Below, in pieces: positions 28,901-39,268 of a stretch of 64,000 nucleotides of DNA. Every line of letters begins with the position of its first letter. Position 1 is the first letter of the stretch. The notes under the pieces were generated by a model that made no database searches, had not been told where the DNA came from, and worked only from the letters and a program-made list of their open reading frames with translations. This DNA comes from Trichomonas vaginalis G3 (taxonomy: Eukaryota > Parabasalia > Trichomonadida > Trichomonadidae), in assembly GCF_026262505.1 (NCBI RefSeq), contig NC_067206.1, forward strand, positions 14,256,205-14,320,204. The letters are read 5' to 3'. Both the position numbers and the translations under genes were made by a program.

Positions 28901-29335
28901 GGGACAAAAGGCGTAAGTAAAATTTAAAATTGAGAGAAAGTAGTCAAAATATTCTATGAGGCTCTCACAATTTCATATCACATTCCACTTACGCCTTGTC
29001 CCGGCTATTTTTATTTTACATTTAACATTAACATGCAAAACAGATTATATCTATCAGAAAATTTTCCTCTTAGGTTAAGAATTTAATTGTCTGAAATTTG
29101 AAAAAAGGTTATACAGGAGTTTTATCTATGAGAGTAATGTTACATTATCCTCATAGTTGTAACAACAAAATAATACCATGGAATAAAAAACAGTTTTCTA
29201 TTGCGAATGTGTAACTTTAGCAAAAGTCAACTCATAGAACGGGGTATGAGTTACATAGAAATAATGATCTAATCTGTAAGATTATAAAGAGTTTTTTCTT
29301 ATTTCATCAAAATTGAATACTTACGCCTTTTGTCC
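28901..29335. repeat. Nested inverted-repeat element with GGCGTAAGTA ends
   Basis: GGACAAAAGGCGTAAGTA (28902-28919) is exactly inverted at 29318-29335. A second, inner arm ACTTACGCCTTGTCCC (28987-29002) also pairs with the left arm. The result is a ~100-base element within a ~435-base one. The AT-rich interior is non-coding. The core GGCGTAAGT is shared with the elements at 47368-47481 and 7920-7975. Confidence 0.7.
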
Positions 29336-29664
29336 ACCAGTTTAGAATTCAATTGACATTAATCGTCTTTCTGGGGGAAAAAATCCCTTCGAACATGAAA
29401 TGATTCGAATTGTGGATGAAGAGCCGGTAATTCAACTTCAGGAAAATTGCCTTTCTGAGCTCTTGCAATTTTCCCGCCCAGTGAAATCCCTTCATGATAA
29501 AGATTTAGCAAACAGTAAATAGGATCCCTTCACAGAATGAATGTCAGAAGGATGCAATGATTATGATATAAAACATAATTCAAAGAATGAATGTCAGATG
29601 GGTGTGAAAATAAAAAAAAATTAGACAACAATAAATAATTTTTTACAACAATAAAAAATATAAT
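29336..29664. other. Spacer with a short open stretch
   Basis: A 58-codon plus-strand stretch (29346-29522) reads like decayed coding sequence (NPFEHEMIRIVDEEPVIQLQ) but has no start of its own. Two near-copies of GAATGAATGTCAGA(A/T)GG lie at 29536-29602. I see no gene. Confidence 0.35.
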
Positions 29665-31665
29665 TTAAAGAGTAACAACTTTTGGATTCTTATAGAATTT
29701 AATTCTGCTTTTGAGGATGTTGAACACTTCATCATTAGACAAATTAACTTTGGATTTGAGGACATGAGTTGAAGAAGCAGTTTCGCAAGCCAAAATTGCG
29801 AATCCATCAGCGAGATTTGCTGCAGGACATTCAGGAGGAATGTGTTTGATGATGTCTGAGTAGACAATCTCTAAATCAGTCGCACGTGAACAAAACTCTT
29901 TGAAATACAATGAATCATAACTAACGATTTTGATGGAAAATGGAATTAAATCTCTGTCACTTTTGAGGAAATTAATTAATTCATCCCATTGTTCTCTGTA
30001 GATCATGAATTCAATGTATTTCTCTTTGTCTACGATTTTCATTAAATAAGCAGCTTCGTTTAAGCATCCTAACCTTAGAAGTTTTTGCGCAATTGAACTT
30101 TTGTCAATTTTCTGGTTTCCTTGGATGAAATTCATGAGATTCGATGACTCATTAATTGCAAGACCTGTAATATATGCTTCTATGACGCATTGTGGCGGTC
30201 TGTCAAAAGTTTTATAATAAATTTTAATAAATTTCCAGTCAAATTTCGTAGAACTGAGGACTTCTTCCGGCGGAATTGTTATATCATTCTCACAAAAGAA
30301 CATTATGATCTTATTGGCCGTATCTTCGTCACCTTTTTTGAATGAATCTCTTACGATGTCAACAAGCTCAGGAATGTGTTTCGTAGCGTTTTCTTCGGCA
30401 AAGGGAAGTAGTTCGAGGACATTTTTTGCCACTTTTGCTTTAAGATATAATAAAAATGATTCTTTTTTGTTTCCACTGGCTTCCAGGATCTTTGCGAATG
30501 GTACTAACGGGACACCTTTGTTACTGGAAATTTCCATGACGCATTTGGCCGATTCCTGAGTACTTAAATGCTCAGGCCACTTTAATGCGATTGAACTCCA
30601 TTGGGAAAAGAGCTGGCGACGCCAGAGTTCGTCAAGAACTAGTGGAACAAGTCTATCGCATTGGGAGTTACCTGGTTTTAGCTTTGCACCAAGGTTTAAT
30701 AAACCGAAATTTAATAAAAGAACATCGAAGATTTCTCGTTCGCTAGAATTACCAATTGACGACAATGCATTGATAATGTCGACCTTTGGCTGAGTAATTT
30801 TATCGATAAGTTCTGGCAATTGATGAATTACCAACAAAAACTGAGGCCCGCAGGCCATGGCGTAGCTAAATGATGGACACATGACGGATACAGGTGGGAA
30901 ATCATGTGGAGGCTCCCATTCGTTTCTGCCAAAATTATGAACTCTAAATTTTGTTTTTGAATTGTCGCCTTTGAAAATTCCGTATACAGTCTTGCCACTA
31001 TAACCTAACGGAGCAAAGCTGATACAGTTCTCTGGTATTGAAATTCGAGGTCTCATTGTAATTTCGTGAGGATCAACGAGTAATGTAAGATAATCCTCTT
31101 TTCCGATAACAAAGAACGCTCTTAAATCTGCTGATGATACAAGTTTTGCGTCTTTTGAAGCTGGTAAAGAAATTGATAACATTGGATATTTTTCTGAAAC
31201 GACAACGAATGATTCTTCAGTGAGAATAAATATTGTATCTGTAGATGTTTGCATTGCTACTATTGGATTCTGACTAGTAAATATTAATTTGCATAAATGA
31301 TTCATTATATCCCAAGAATAAACGTTATGATCATCACCAATAATGGCAATATCACTATTTTTGATACCTACATGCTTTGCATTTATGAAAATTGGCAATC
31401 TAAGTGTAGTAAAAACATTATCTTGTAATAAAATGACTTCAGGTGTTTGATTGACAAAAATAGCTAAGGTCATTTCGAATGCTCTAAGTGCAAGCTTTGT
31501 AATGGGAATACGATTTTGGAATTTCTTCTCTTGAATTATCAATGAGTTTTGATAGACATAAATTGTTTGTGATTTGTTAACTACCACAGAGTACTCACCA
31601 TCATTTGCAAGAAGATAAGGATCAATAAACTTTTGACCAATGAAAGGATGAGCTTGTGGATTCAT
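29665..31665 (-). CDS. Beta-propeller / alpha-solenoid protein, 666 aa (possible Vps-C or coat type)
   Basis: Residues 1-~310 are strand-rich with the periodicity of a WD-like propeller (for example VGIKNSDIAIIGDDHNVYSW). Residues ~320-640 are paired helices typical of vesicle-coat and HOPS/CORVET solenoids (REQWDELINFLKSDRDLIPF). This two-part fold is shared by clathrin-type coats, Vps11/16/18/39/41 and nucleoporins. I cannot say which. ATG at 31665 is the first in the frame. There is no signal peptide or membrane segment. A role in endolysosomal tethering is inference from architecture. Confidence 0.45.
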   Translation of the reverse strand: MNPQAHPFIGQKFIDPYLLANDGEYSVVVNKSQTIYVYQNSLIIQEKKFQNRIPITKLALRAFEMTLAIFVNQTPEVILLQDNVFTTLRLPIFINAKHVGIKNSDIAIIGDDHNVYSWDIMNHLCKLIFTSQNPIVAMQTSTDTIFILTEESFVVVSEKYPMLSISLPASKDAKLVSSADLRAFFVIGKEDYLTLLVDPHEITMRPRISIPENCISFAPLGYSGKTVYGIFKGDNSKTKFRVHNFGRNEWEPPHDFPPVSVMCPSFSYAMACGPQFLLVIHQLPELIDKITQPKVDIINALSSIGNSSEREIFDVLLLNFGLLNLGAKLKPGNSQCDRLVPLVLDELWRRQLFSQWSSIALKWPEHLSTQESAKCVMEISSNKGVPLVPFAKILEASGNKKESFLLYLKAKVAKNVLELLPFAEENATKHIPELVDIVRDSFKKGDEDTANKIIMFFCENDITIPPEEVLSSTKFDWKFIKIYYKTFDRPPQCVIEAYITGLAINESSNLMNFIQGNQKIDKSSIAQKLLRLGCLNEAAYLMKIVDKEKYIEFMIYREQWDELINFLKSDRDLIPFSIKIVSYDSLYFKEFCSRATDLEIVYSDIIKHIPPECPAANLADGFAILACETASSTHVLKSKVNLSNDEVFNILKSRIKFYKNPKVVTL

Positions 31666-32482
31666 TTATTATTTTTATTTCTGCCAACATTTATTTTCCA
31701 TTTTTAATGAGGATTTATACATACCTAATGCTATTAACTATATATTTCAATAAAATTCATCATATGATATAGATTTCAAAAAGGTGAATTATAATTTCTG
31801 GGTTTTATTGATTTTCGTTAATGGGTAAGAACAGATATAGTGAATGTTATTTAAATTTAATTGCGTAATTCTTAAAATTCACACAATATTCAATGAAATT
31901 CCTATGATATACACGATTCAAAGATACAAAGTATATAAACTATCTATATACAGGCATGTTGTTGCAATGACGATATGCAATCTATATACAGGCAGCTACT
32001 GTCATGCAAAGATTAAATTAATTGATTCATATAAACCTTTATCGATCTACTCACCAGCTTATGATACATTATTTCCATTAAGAAGGGAGTTCAAATTTAA
32101 AATTCAAAAAATCTTCGGTCCATTCTCAAAAAAGAGCGTGAACAAAGAGGTTTTCCCAAAAGTGACAATTGTTAAAGTTTTTACATTACTCTAGAATACA
32201 TTGTGATGATAATATTATCAAAATTTTGTTTCCCTCACAAATTCAAATCAATTAGAATTCAAAAGTGTATTTCATGAAATTATGTGAATAACATATTATA
32301 ACAGATAAATCACACGATAAAAAATCCTCACAATTTTATATCAATTTCAAAAATATTTTTATATTAATTGAAACAATATGGTGGTGCAAAAATCAAAAAT
32401 AAAGTCTCATCACGCTTTTCAATGCTCGATTTTTAAAAACTGTTTAAAAATGGAGCTTATATTGAAATAGTGTAGAGACTAA
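31666..32482. other. AT-rich spacer
   Basis: No supported gene; the frame at 31844-32194 has weak composition. The phrase CTATATACAGGCA occurs twice about 40 bases apart (31945-31995). Otherwise nothing. Confidence 0.35.
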
Positions 32483-32549
32483 AAATTACCACAGACTATT
32501 TCAGAGGATTGAGTGGCAACTCAATCCTCTGAAAAGTCTGAGGTAATTT
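32483..32549. repeat. 30-bp near-perfect hairpin upstream of the phosphatase relic
   Basis: The arm 32483-32514 pairs with 32519-32549 around a four-base loop (GGCA). The inner 16 bp (TTTCAGAGGATTGAGT) pair perfectly, with one bulge and one mismatch further out. It lies ~75 bases before the phosphatase ATG. Confidence 0.75.
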
Positions 32550-32621
32550 GCAAAATTAATTACAGTTCTCAATTTGCTTTCTAACAATTTTATTTGATTG
32601 ATTTTTTTTAAAAAAAATATC

Positions 32622-33756
32622 ATGAATTCTTTTGGTCCCTTGTTGCAATCTTTATATCAAGACCACATTAACTTGATGTCATATCCAGCAGAAGTATATG
32701 CGAACGGTGAGCAAAAATATCAACCTCCTTTTATTAGCTCAGATATCATGATTAAAATTCTCGATTATGGAGTCAGTGTTGTTGCTCATGATCCAATACT
32801 CATGAATGTAAAAGGCCCTGTACATATTGTAGGAGATTTGCACGGTCACTTATTTGATTTGTATAGAATCTTTCAAAAAAATGGCCTTCCTCCTGAATCA
32901 AATTATTTATTTTTAGGAGACTTCGTCGATAGAGGAGTTTATTCAACAGAATTAGTTACATTAGTTATTATTCTCAAAATTCTTTTTCCGTATAATATTT
33001 TTATAATCAGAGGCAATCATGAATTTATACCAATGAAGCAAAAAAAATGATTTTGCAGAAGAATTAGCACAAATGTACATACAGCATCAAGAAATTTACA
33101 ATAAATTCTTTACATTATTTTCCTATCTTCCGCTAGCAGCGAAAGTAGGCGATTATTTATGCTTACATGGTGGAATTTCTCCATCGTTGAAGACAGTAGA
33201 ACAGATATAAATGCTCAGAAGGCCAATTCTTACTGCAACAGATATTGTCGAAGGAATTGTTTGGAGTGATCCAAAGCCAGAACAGAAAATCGAATATTTA
33301 AACTCTCCGAGAGGGCATGGTTACTATTTTAATCAAACAGCTCTTGAATCTTTTTTAGAAAAAAATAAATTGAAAGGATTAATCAGAGGACACTTATTTG
33401 TAGATGGTTACGAATCAATGTTCGATGGGAAGTGTATTACTGTATTTTCTGCTTCAAATTATACAACTGCATTTTCAAGTTCTTCTGCGATATTAATGAT
33501 AACAGCAACAGGCGAAATATCATCAGCTGTTTACCCAGGATTGGATACTCCTTCAAGAATGCAGCCTGTAAAACAAAATCCCTTCCCTAAACTAAACATG
33601 GCCACAGTTAACGTGAATAGTACTATTATTCCTAGAATGACGAACTTGAAGAGAACTACTAAAGTTAGAAATGAAAACACGGCAAGGCCAAGACACGGAT
33701 CTGAAGTTCAGGCAACTTCAATCATGAAAACAAGACAATTGCTGCTAGGAAAGTAA
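32622..33756 (+). pseudogene. PPP-family Ser/Thr protein phosphatase, broken
   Basis: All catalytic motifs of the PP1/PP2A/PP2B family are present: GDLHGH, GDFVDRG, RGNHE, then LHGGISPS, RGHLFVDGY and FSASNY. The start is ATG 32622 (MNSFGPLLQ). Two host-gene lesions split it. An extra A in the 8-A run near 33041 shifts the frame directly after the GNHE box, and an in-frame TAA follows TVEQI near 33208. Downstream, the frame stays open to 33756 with a basic, disordered tail. Everything else reads normally, so the gene died recently, or one or both lesions are assembly errors. The functional protein would have dephosphorylated Ser/Thr using two metal ions. Confidence 0.8.
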
Positions 33757-34195
33757 TTATTTTTATTGTTATTCTATTAGAATTTCTTTGTTTAAACATT
33801 TTTATATCATGTTGTATTATTATATGAATTTTTTATAAAATGGTATATTGGTATCGATTTATCATAACGTTTATCGTTTCTGTTTTGACAATCAATTTAG
33901 AAATGAATATATTTGGAAAATCTTCATTTTTTATTATAGATTTCTAAACGATAGCTGCTATTGAAGTCATAATATTTTGTCCTATCGATTCAATCTTGAT
34001 AACAATTTAACTGTTTTCGGCTTGAATTGAAAAATTAAATCTGTTAAATCCGTCAAAATTAATGATAAGTAGACATTTTTTAGAGATTAGCAAAAACGTT
34101 TATCAATGTAGACGAAAGTATTAATTTAGATTTTTGTATTTTAATTTATTAAAATAAATAATGTTTAGAGATAATTTTATTAAGATGTATGATGT
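33757..34195. other. AT-rich spacer between convergent genes
   Basis: Downstream ends of the phosphatase relic and the ribosomal protein gene. No structure was recognised. Confidence 0.35.
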
Positions 34196-34966
34196 TTAGG
34201 CATCCCACTCCTGCTTGTTCTCCCATTCTTCGTTTGTGGCACCAGCCTTGATTTCAGCCTTTGGAACAGCGGCGTTGATGATAGCGCCTTCTTCAGAGAC
34301 TGTTTCTTCGCCTTCAGCCTCGAGAGCCTCAGCGATCTTGGCTTCATCAGCGGCATCACGGTAGAAGAAGAGATCTGGAAGGACAGACCACTCCTGTGTG
34401 CGTGTAAGAGCACCACGGAGGCGGAGGACTTCACGTGTAAGGAGCCACATGACGAGACCCATGGAGTTTTTGTTCTTTGTGTTGCATGGGATGACGCAGT
34501 CGACGTAGTCGAGGTGAGCATCTGTATCGCAAAGAGCAATGCATGGGATGTTAGCGTAGGCGGCTTCGTGAACGGCCTGGGAGTCTGTGTTTGGATCGCA
34601 GACGATCATGAGGCGTGGTTCGCAGAAGTTCTTGATGGAATAGTTTGTGAAGAGACCTGGTGTGAAACGCTGCTCAACGTAGTTAGCGCCGAGGAATTCA
34701 GCGAATTTGTGGACAGCGCGTGTACCGAAGGACTTTGTGGAAATGGCAAGAACATCCTTTGGCTCTTCGACTGCGTAGATCATACGAGCAGCAAGCTTGA
34801 TCTTCTCGTATGTCATGGCGAGGTTGATGACGTGTGTGCCATCCTTTCTGCATGTGAAGACGTATGGCTTCATTCCGAAGGAGAGGTTTGTGGAGCCGAG
34901 GTAAACCTTAGCAGCAAGCATCATCTTGATCACGGCTTCGCGATCAGCATTAGCAGCAGTTGTCAT
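34196..34966 (-). CDS. RPSA: 40S ribosomal protein SA (uS2)
   Basis: 256 residues from ATG 34966; the open frame continues upstream only to a GTG. Strong uS2/RPSA segments are AKVYLGSTNLSFGM, RFTPGLFTNYSIKNFCEPRL, VCDPNTDSQAVHEAAYANIP, VDCVIPCNTKNKNSMGLVMW and LPDLFFYRDAAD. It is part of the 40S subunit near the head-platform junction and is needed for subunit maturation. The acidic C-terminal tail ends in WENKQEWDA, a reduced version of the EDWS-type tail. GC content and C/G-ending codons are far higher than in its neighbours, as expected for a highly expressed gene. Its upstream region is duplicated at 36328-36516. Confidence 0.93.
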   Translation of the reverse strand: MTTAANADREAVIKMMLAAKVYLGSTNLSFGMKPYVFTCRKDGTHVINLAMTYEKIKLAARMIYAVEEPKDVLAISTKSFGTRAVHKFAEFLGANYVEQRFTPGLFTNYSIKNFCEPRLMIVCDPNTDSQAVHEAAYANIPCIALCDTDAHLDYVDCVIPCNTKNKNSMGLVMWLLTREVLRLRGALTRTQEWSVLPDLFFYRDAADEAKIAEALEAEGEETVSEEGAIINAAVPKAEIKAGATNEEWENKQEWDA

Positions 34967-35010
34967 TACGAAAGGTCCGAACACACTCTTTCAATTTCAA
35001 GCATGGCCAT

Positions 35011-35200
35011 GAAAAAATTTTCTTAACCAACCTGTATCTTAGTTGATGCAGTGCATATGCATTGAATGAAAAATATATATTTCGTGATTATATAATTTTT
35101 TCTGGAAGAAATGAAATCATTAAAATACAAAATGTGATTTTGAATGAACTTTTCTAATGAAAATATAAATAAAATGTATTATTGAGATTAATCATAGATT
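35011..35200. repeat. Upstream region of RPSA, copy 1 of a duplication
   Basis: Bases 35011-35200 recur at 36328-36516 with about seven differences by eye. The block starts ~45 bases upstream of the RPSA ATG, so it may include promoter elements. Confidence 0.8.
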
Positions 35201-35468
35201 TTTTTTTCTTGGTAAAATTTTTCTAAAATCATATGTATGACTTCGAATGCATGATTCTATTCTTTATAAGGTTGTCATCCCTTATGCCGCAGTTATATTA
35301 CTATTGTGAATATAACAAATGTCTCATGCTTTCGAAAATAGTATAAGATTATTAGAAAATCTATAAAATTTGAAAGATATTTTTATTCATAAACAAAAAA
35401 GAGCGTCATAAAAAACAAATTTACATGTTAGATGATGTATGATATTAATTGCCTGTAAAAAATCTCTA

Positions 35469-35855
35469 TTATTTACCAAGATCTTGGCTATCAAGGTTAT
35501 TTTCTTTAATTTTTTGAGCTAATTGAACTGTAGCTTGTTTTAGTCTATCGAAAGTAATTTTATTCTCATCATATGCAAACACTATGCATTCTTTGCATTT
35601 GCACATAATAGCGAAACTTGTATTTGTAGTTCCAATGTAAATATCATCAGATAAACTAAGAGTTAAGTATACTTGATTCTGAAAACTAATTCCATCATAA
35701 ACGCATTTACTATTTGGAACGAATACATTAGCAAAATTTCTGAATTCGTTAGTATTTGTATAAAAACCTGGTGTAGTATACCATACAATACCTGTGTGAC
35801 TGAAAATTGCAGCGCCTGCGCATTTTCCAATCATCTCATTTAGGATGTTTTCCAT
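35469..35855 (-). CDS. Profilin family protein, 128 aa
   Basis: The length equals that of classical profilins. The pattern fits the fold: an N-terminal helix (MENILNEMIGK), AAIFSHTGIVWYTTPGF corresponding to the 'aaIigqdGsvWa' strand pair, then GISFQNQVYLTLSLSDDIYI, and a C-terminal helix (FDRLKQATVQLAQKIKEN). Profilins bind monomeric actin and poly-proline and promote filament growth in the cytoplasm. ATG at 35855, with AAAAAGTGACA just upstream in the sense direction. It reads divergent from canonical profilins, so actin binding is not certain. Confidence 0.75.
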   Translation of the reverse strand: MENILNEMIGKCAGAAIFSHTGIVWYTTPGFYTNTNEFRNFANVFVPNSKCVYDGISFQNQVYLTLSLSDDIYIGTTNTSFAIMCKCKECIVFAYDENKITFDRLKQATVQLAQKIKENNLDSQDLGK

Positions 35856-35879
35856 TTTGTCACTTTTTTATGCATCAAA

Positions 35880-36330
35880 AATAAACTCAAGTCTTAAATC
35901 TATCTCATACCGAAAAGGGATTTTAGGAAAAGTGCTATCTAATATCTGTCATTAAAAAACCCTATGGTCTGCGAGGTACATTTATATTTGGATGCATAAA
36001 AAAGTTTTCTAATATCTCATTTTGAGCATAAAAAAAGGAATTTTTAGCCATTTTGGCTGGGAATTGGAGGGTGTGAGTACTATTGCATGTAATAGTATCT
36101 CACACCCTCCAATTCATCCTATGGCGTCGAGAAAATTTTGGTGAAATGCGACGACATTTCACCAAAATTTCTCGACGCCATATCCAAAACTATAGTCTGT
36201 GAGGTACTGATTCTATCTATGTACCTCGCAGACTATAGTTTTTAGCCATTTTGGCTGGGAATTGGAGGGTATGAGTACTATTGCATGTAATAGTATCTCA
36301 CACCCTCCAATTCATCCTATGGCGTCGAGA
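35880..36330. repeat. Cluster of four long hairpins and their fragments
   Basis: Hairpin 1 (36061-36115) has 24 paired bases around GCATGT, with arms including GGAGGGTGTGAG. Hairpin 2 (36120-36182) has about 28 bp, with arms containing ATGGCGTCGAGAAA and TTTCTCGACGCCAT. Hairpin 3 (36186-36242) has 22 bp, with CTATAGTCTG(T/C)GAGGTAC arms. Hairpin 4 (36259-36313) is a near-copy of hairpin 1, again followed by ATGGCGTCGAG. A half copy of hairpin 3 lies at 35961-35980. No coding potential. Confidence 0.85.
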
Positions 36331-36516
36331 AAATTTTCTTAACTATCCTGTATCTTAGTTGATGCAGTGCATATGCATTGAATGAAAAATATATATTTCG
36401 TGATTATATAGTTTTTTCTGGAAGAAATGAAATCATTAAAATACAAAATGTGACTTTGAATGAACTTTTCTTATGAAAATATAAATAAAATGTATTATTG
36501 CGATTAACCATAGATT
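36328..36516. repeat. Duplicated RPSA-upstream block, copy 2
   Basis: About 96% identical by eye to 35011-35200, in the same orientation, but placed just after the hairpin cluster and not next to a gene start. Confidence 0.8.
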
Positions 36517-37252
36517 CCGATTTTTCCAAAAAATATTCCATTTTATTAATTTTCAAGTAGGGTTGTTAGAGTCCCGACGATAGGTGTCTTGGAAGATTTG
36601 CCTGGTGTCATCATAGTGTCTTTAAATCAAAAATTTTATTTTGGAGTTAGTTTTATTGATTTTTCAATAAAAAACATTTCTAAAACAAGAAAATAAAACG
36701 ATAAAATATTTATATTTTATATAAGGATCTTATATATTTAAAATAAATATCATTTTTATATAAAATAGTTATATATTAGAAAATAATATGAGTTTATGTG
36801 ATATTATTTTTCAGAAGATTTCATTCTATATGCCTATGAAAAGTACTCTCAAAACTAACTTTTTCCTAATTATAATTAAATCTAGAATATTGTATTATGC
36901 TTAGTATTATTTCATTTTTCTCATTCAATTTAGAATTTACAAATGTCAAAAAATTGAGAGCTGTCACTTTTGATGAATTTCTGTTTATTACACAAGCAAA
37001 TAAGTATAAATTCATGATTAAAAAATGATTTTTCATTTTTTTTGAATTTTAAAATATATTATAATGCTTGTTCGTGATGTAATCATCTATACATCTATTT
37101 TTTGCATACAAATTTATTCAGTTTAATTTTTATAAAATTTTACCAACATTTTTCACCAATTAATTAATTAATTGGTAATCCAATATTAATATGAATTTAT
37201 GATAATATCTGCATAAAGTGGAAAATTCCGACTTATTTTTGAAAATTACGAA
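36517..37252. other. AT-rich spacer upstream of the ankyrin gene
   Basis: No gene seen. Contains AATTAATTAATTAATT near 37158. No other structure was recognised. Confidence 0.35.
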
Positions 37253-38521
37253 ATGAGTAGTGGCATCACTCAAAATTTCGAATACATAGCAGCTCACATT
37301 GAAGACTATCTTGAAGATGGGAAGCTCTTTCATGTTTTCGAGCCAGAAGACATCAAGACCATCTTAAAACTTGCAAATTTGACCTCAAATAACTTCATTC
37401 GACTTCTTGAACAATCATCAACTACATTTGAAGCAAGTAAATTATACGAATATACTCATGATGCAAGCGTTTCTATCAACAATTTTCAAGATGCAATTTC
37501 GACACTTAAATCTGTTAGAAAATACATGGATTTAAGAATATTTGATGGACTTATATACTTTTTAGATCAAAAAGAAAAAGAATTTGTCATTCTTGAAAAT
37601 CGAATCCAAAATCTTCTTGAAAGCAGTAGAGAAGAACATACAGCAATTCAAATACTTTCTAAGATTGAAGAGCTCAAAAAATCAAACGATATGGAAAGTA
37701 TCTATGAATTCTTTGATGAGCTTTCAGAAAGTGGAAATCAAAAAATGATTTCAAAAGCATGCGAAGAAGGACTCTCTGAGAAAATTATTAATGGTAATAA
37801 TATACTACATATAGCATCATTAAATGGAAATACCAGACTTGTTAAAAATCTTATTGAATGTGGCTGCAAATTAGAAACAAGAAATGAAAAAGGACATACA
37901 CCACTCATTTGTGCATCAGAAAAAGGTCATCTTGAAGTTGTTAAATATCTTATCTCTGTTGGTGCTGATAAAGAAACAAAGGATAATGGTGGAGGGACTC
38001 CACTCATTTATGCATCATATAAAGGTCATCTTGAAGTTGTTAAATATCTTATCTCTGTTGGAGCTGATAAAGAAGCAAAGGATAATGGTGGAGGGACTCC
38101 ACTCATTTGGGCATCATATAAAGGTCATCTTGAAGTTGTTAAATATCTTATCTCTGTTGGAGCTGATAAAGAAGCAAAGAATAATCTTGGATCTACTCCA
38201 CTCATTTATGCATCATATAAAGGTCATCTTGAAGTTGTTAAATATCTTATCTCTGTTGGAGCTGATAAAGAAGCAAAGGATAATGGTGGATCTACTCCAC
38301 TCATTTATGCATCATATAAAGGTCATCTTGAAGTTGTTAAATATCTTATCTCTGTTGGAGCTGATAAAGAAGCAAAGAATAATAATGGATAGACTCCACT
38401 TCATATGGCATTACTTAACAATCATCGTGAGGTAGCTAAATATCTGATTTCTGTAGGAGCAAATACAGATACACATGATCAAAAGATCAGGGATTTGGTA
38501 TTGAATCTGAATACAACATAA
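37253..38521 (+). pseudogene. Ankyrin repeat gene interrupted by an amber codon
   Basis: From ATG 37253, residues 1-180 are a helical DUF3447-like N-terminal region (NFEYIAAHIEDYLEDGKLFH). Six ankyrin repeats of 33 residues follow. The frame stops at TAG 38390-38392, in NNNG-stop-TPL. The gene at 14113 has Trp at this repeat position (NNNGWTPL), so one base (TGG to TAG) explains the stop. The same frame continues with TPLHMALLNNHREVAKYLIS to TAA at 38519-38521. The truncated 379-residue protein may still be made. The repeats are nearly identical at DNA level over 99-base units, indicating recent expansion. Confidence 0.75.
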
Positions 38522-39268
38522 TTATACCATCACCAATGCATAAAATATTATAAACATTTTATTTCCTTTTTTTGACGACATCGAATTTCTTAAAAGATAT
38601 TATAATAAATTACAGTTTCTTCATTTGCTCTAAAGATGCCTGGATTGCCATTAATACGATTCCTTTGATAAAAATATTTACAATGCACAGGGATATATGA
38701 TTATTATAACTCAAGTTTGGTGGTCTGATTGGGAAATGATAACCAAACTTAGCGTATATGGCCTGCAGCGCCCTGCAGTGCCTTGTAATAAGAGAACTTT
38801 CGGCTGAATAACATAGTTATTCTTCCGAAAGTTCTCCTGAGAGCAAAGGGCAGCCAAGGCGGCAGACATTGGAGTTCACTGCCGCCTTAATGTTATGAAT
38901 GCCAACCACGCACAACCATGGCCTCATTCATAACAAATGGCACTTTCTCTTTTTTTGAACCTGCGAATATTAATGACCTCTAGTGGCGCTCTTACAGGCG
39001 TGTCACTTTTCCTGTCTCACTCTGCTTTACGGACCTGCCGCTTTTTATGGGCGTGTCCCTTTTTTTTTGAAAATGTCCGCCACTCCAAAATCTCCGAACA
39101 TGTAGATCATCATTGATAAAAAAATTCAATTGAATTCAACGATAAACATCTATTCAATTTTAAATGATTTTAAGAATAAACCAACAAAATTCTTTAATAG
39201 AAAGATACATTCAAAAATTGATGATTGATATAAATTTTTTTTATATCTTCTCAAATTTATAAAATCTT
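38522..39268. repeat. Spacer with GC-rich hairpin cluster
   Basis: Hairpins lie at 38714-38751 (AAGTTTGG/CCAAACTT), 38792-38836 (GAGAACTTTCGG/CCGAAAGTTCTC plus inner GAATAAC/GTTATTC), 38856-38888 (AAGGCGGCAG/CTGCCGCCTT) and 38892-38944 (GTTATGAATG/CATTCATAAC). CCTGCAGCGCCCTGCAGTGCC lies between the first two. Base composition is much more GC-rich than the surroundings. No coding frame. Confidence 0.8.

Noticed and set aside
29346-29522. 58-codon open stretch with coding-like composition
   Set aside because: No start codon at its head, no family recognised and no continuation; too weak to call a gene.
38390-38392. Reassigned TAG (stop codon read as an amino acid)
   Set aside because: Other genes here use TAA, TAG and TGA as normal stops, and a single TGG-to-TAG change explains it.
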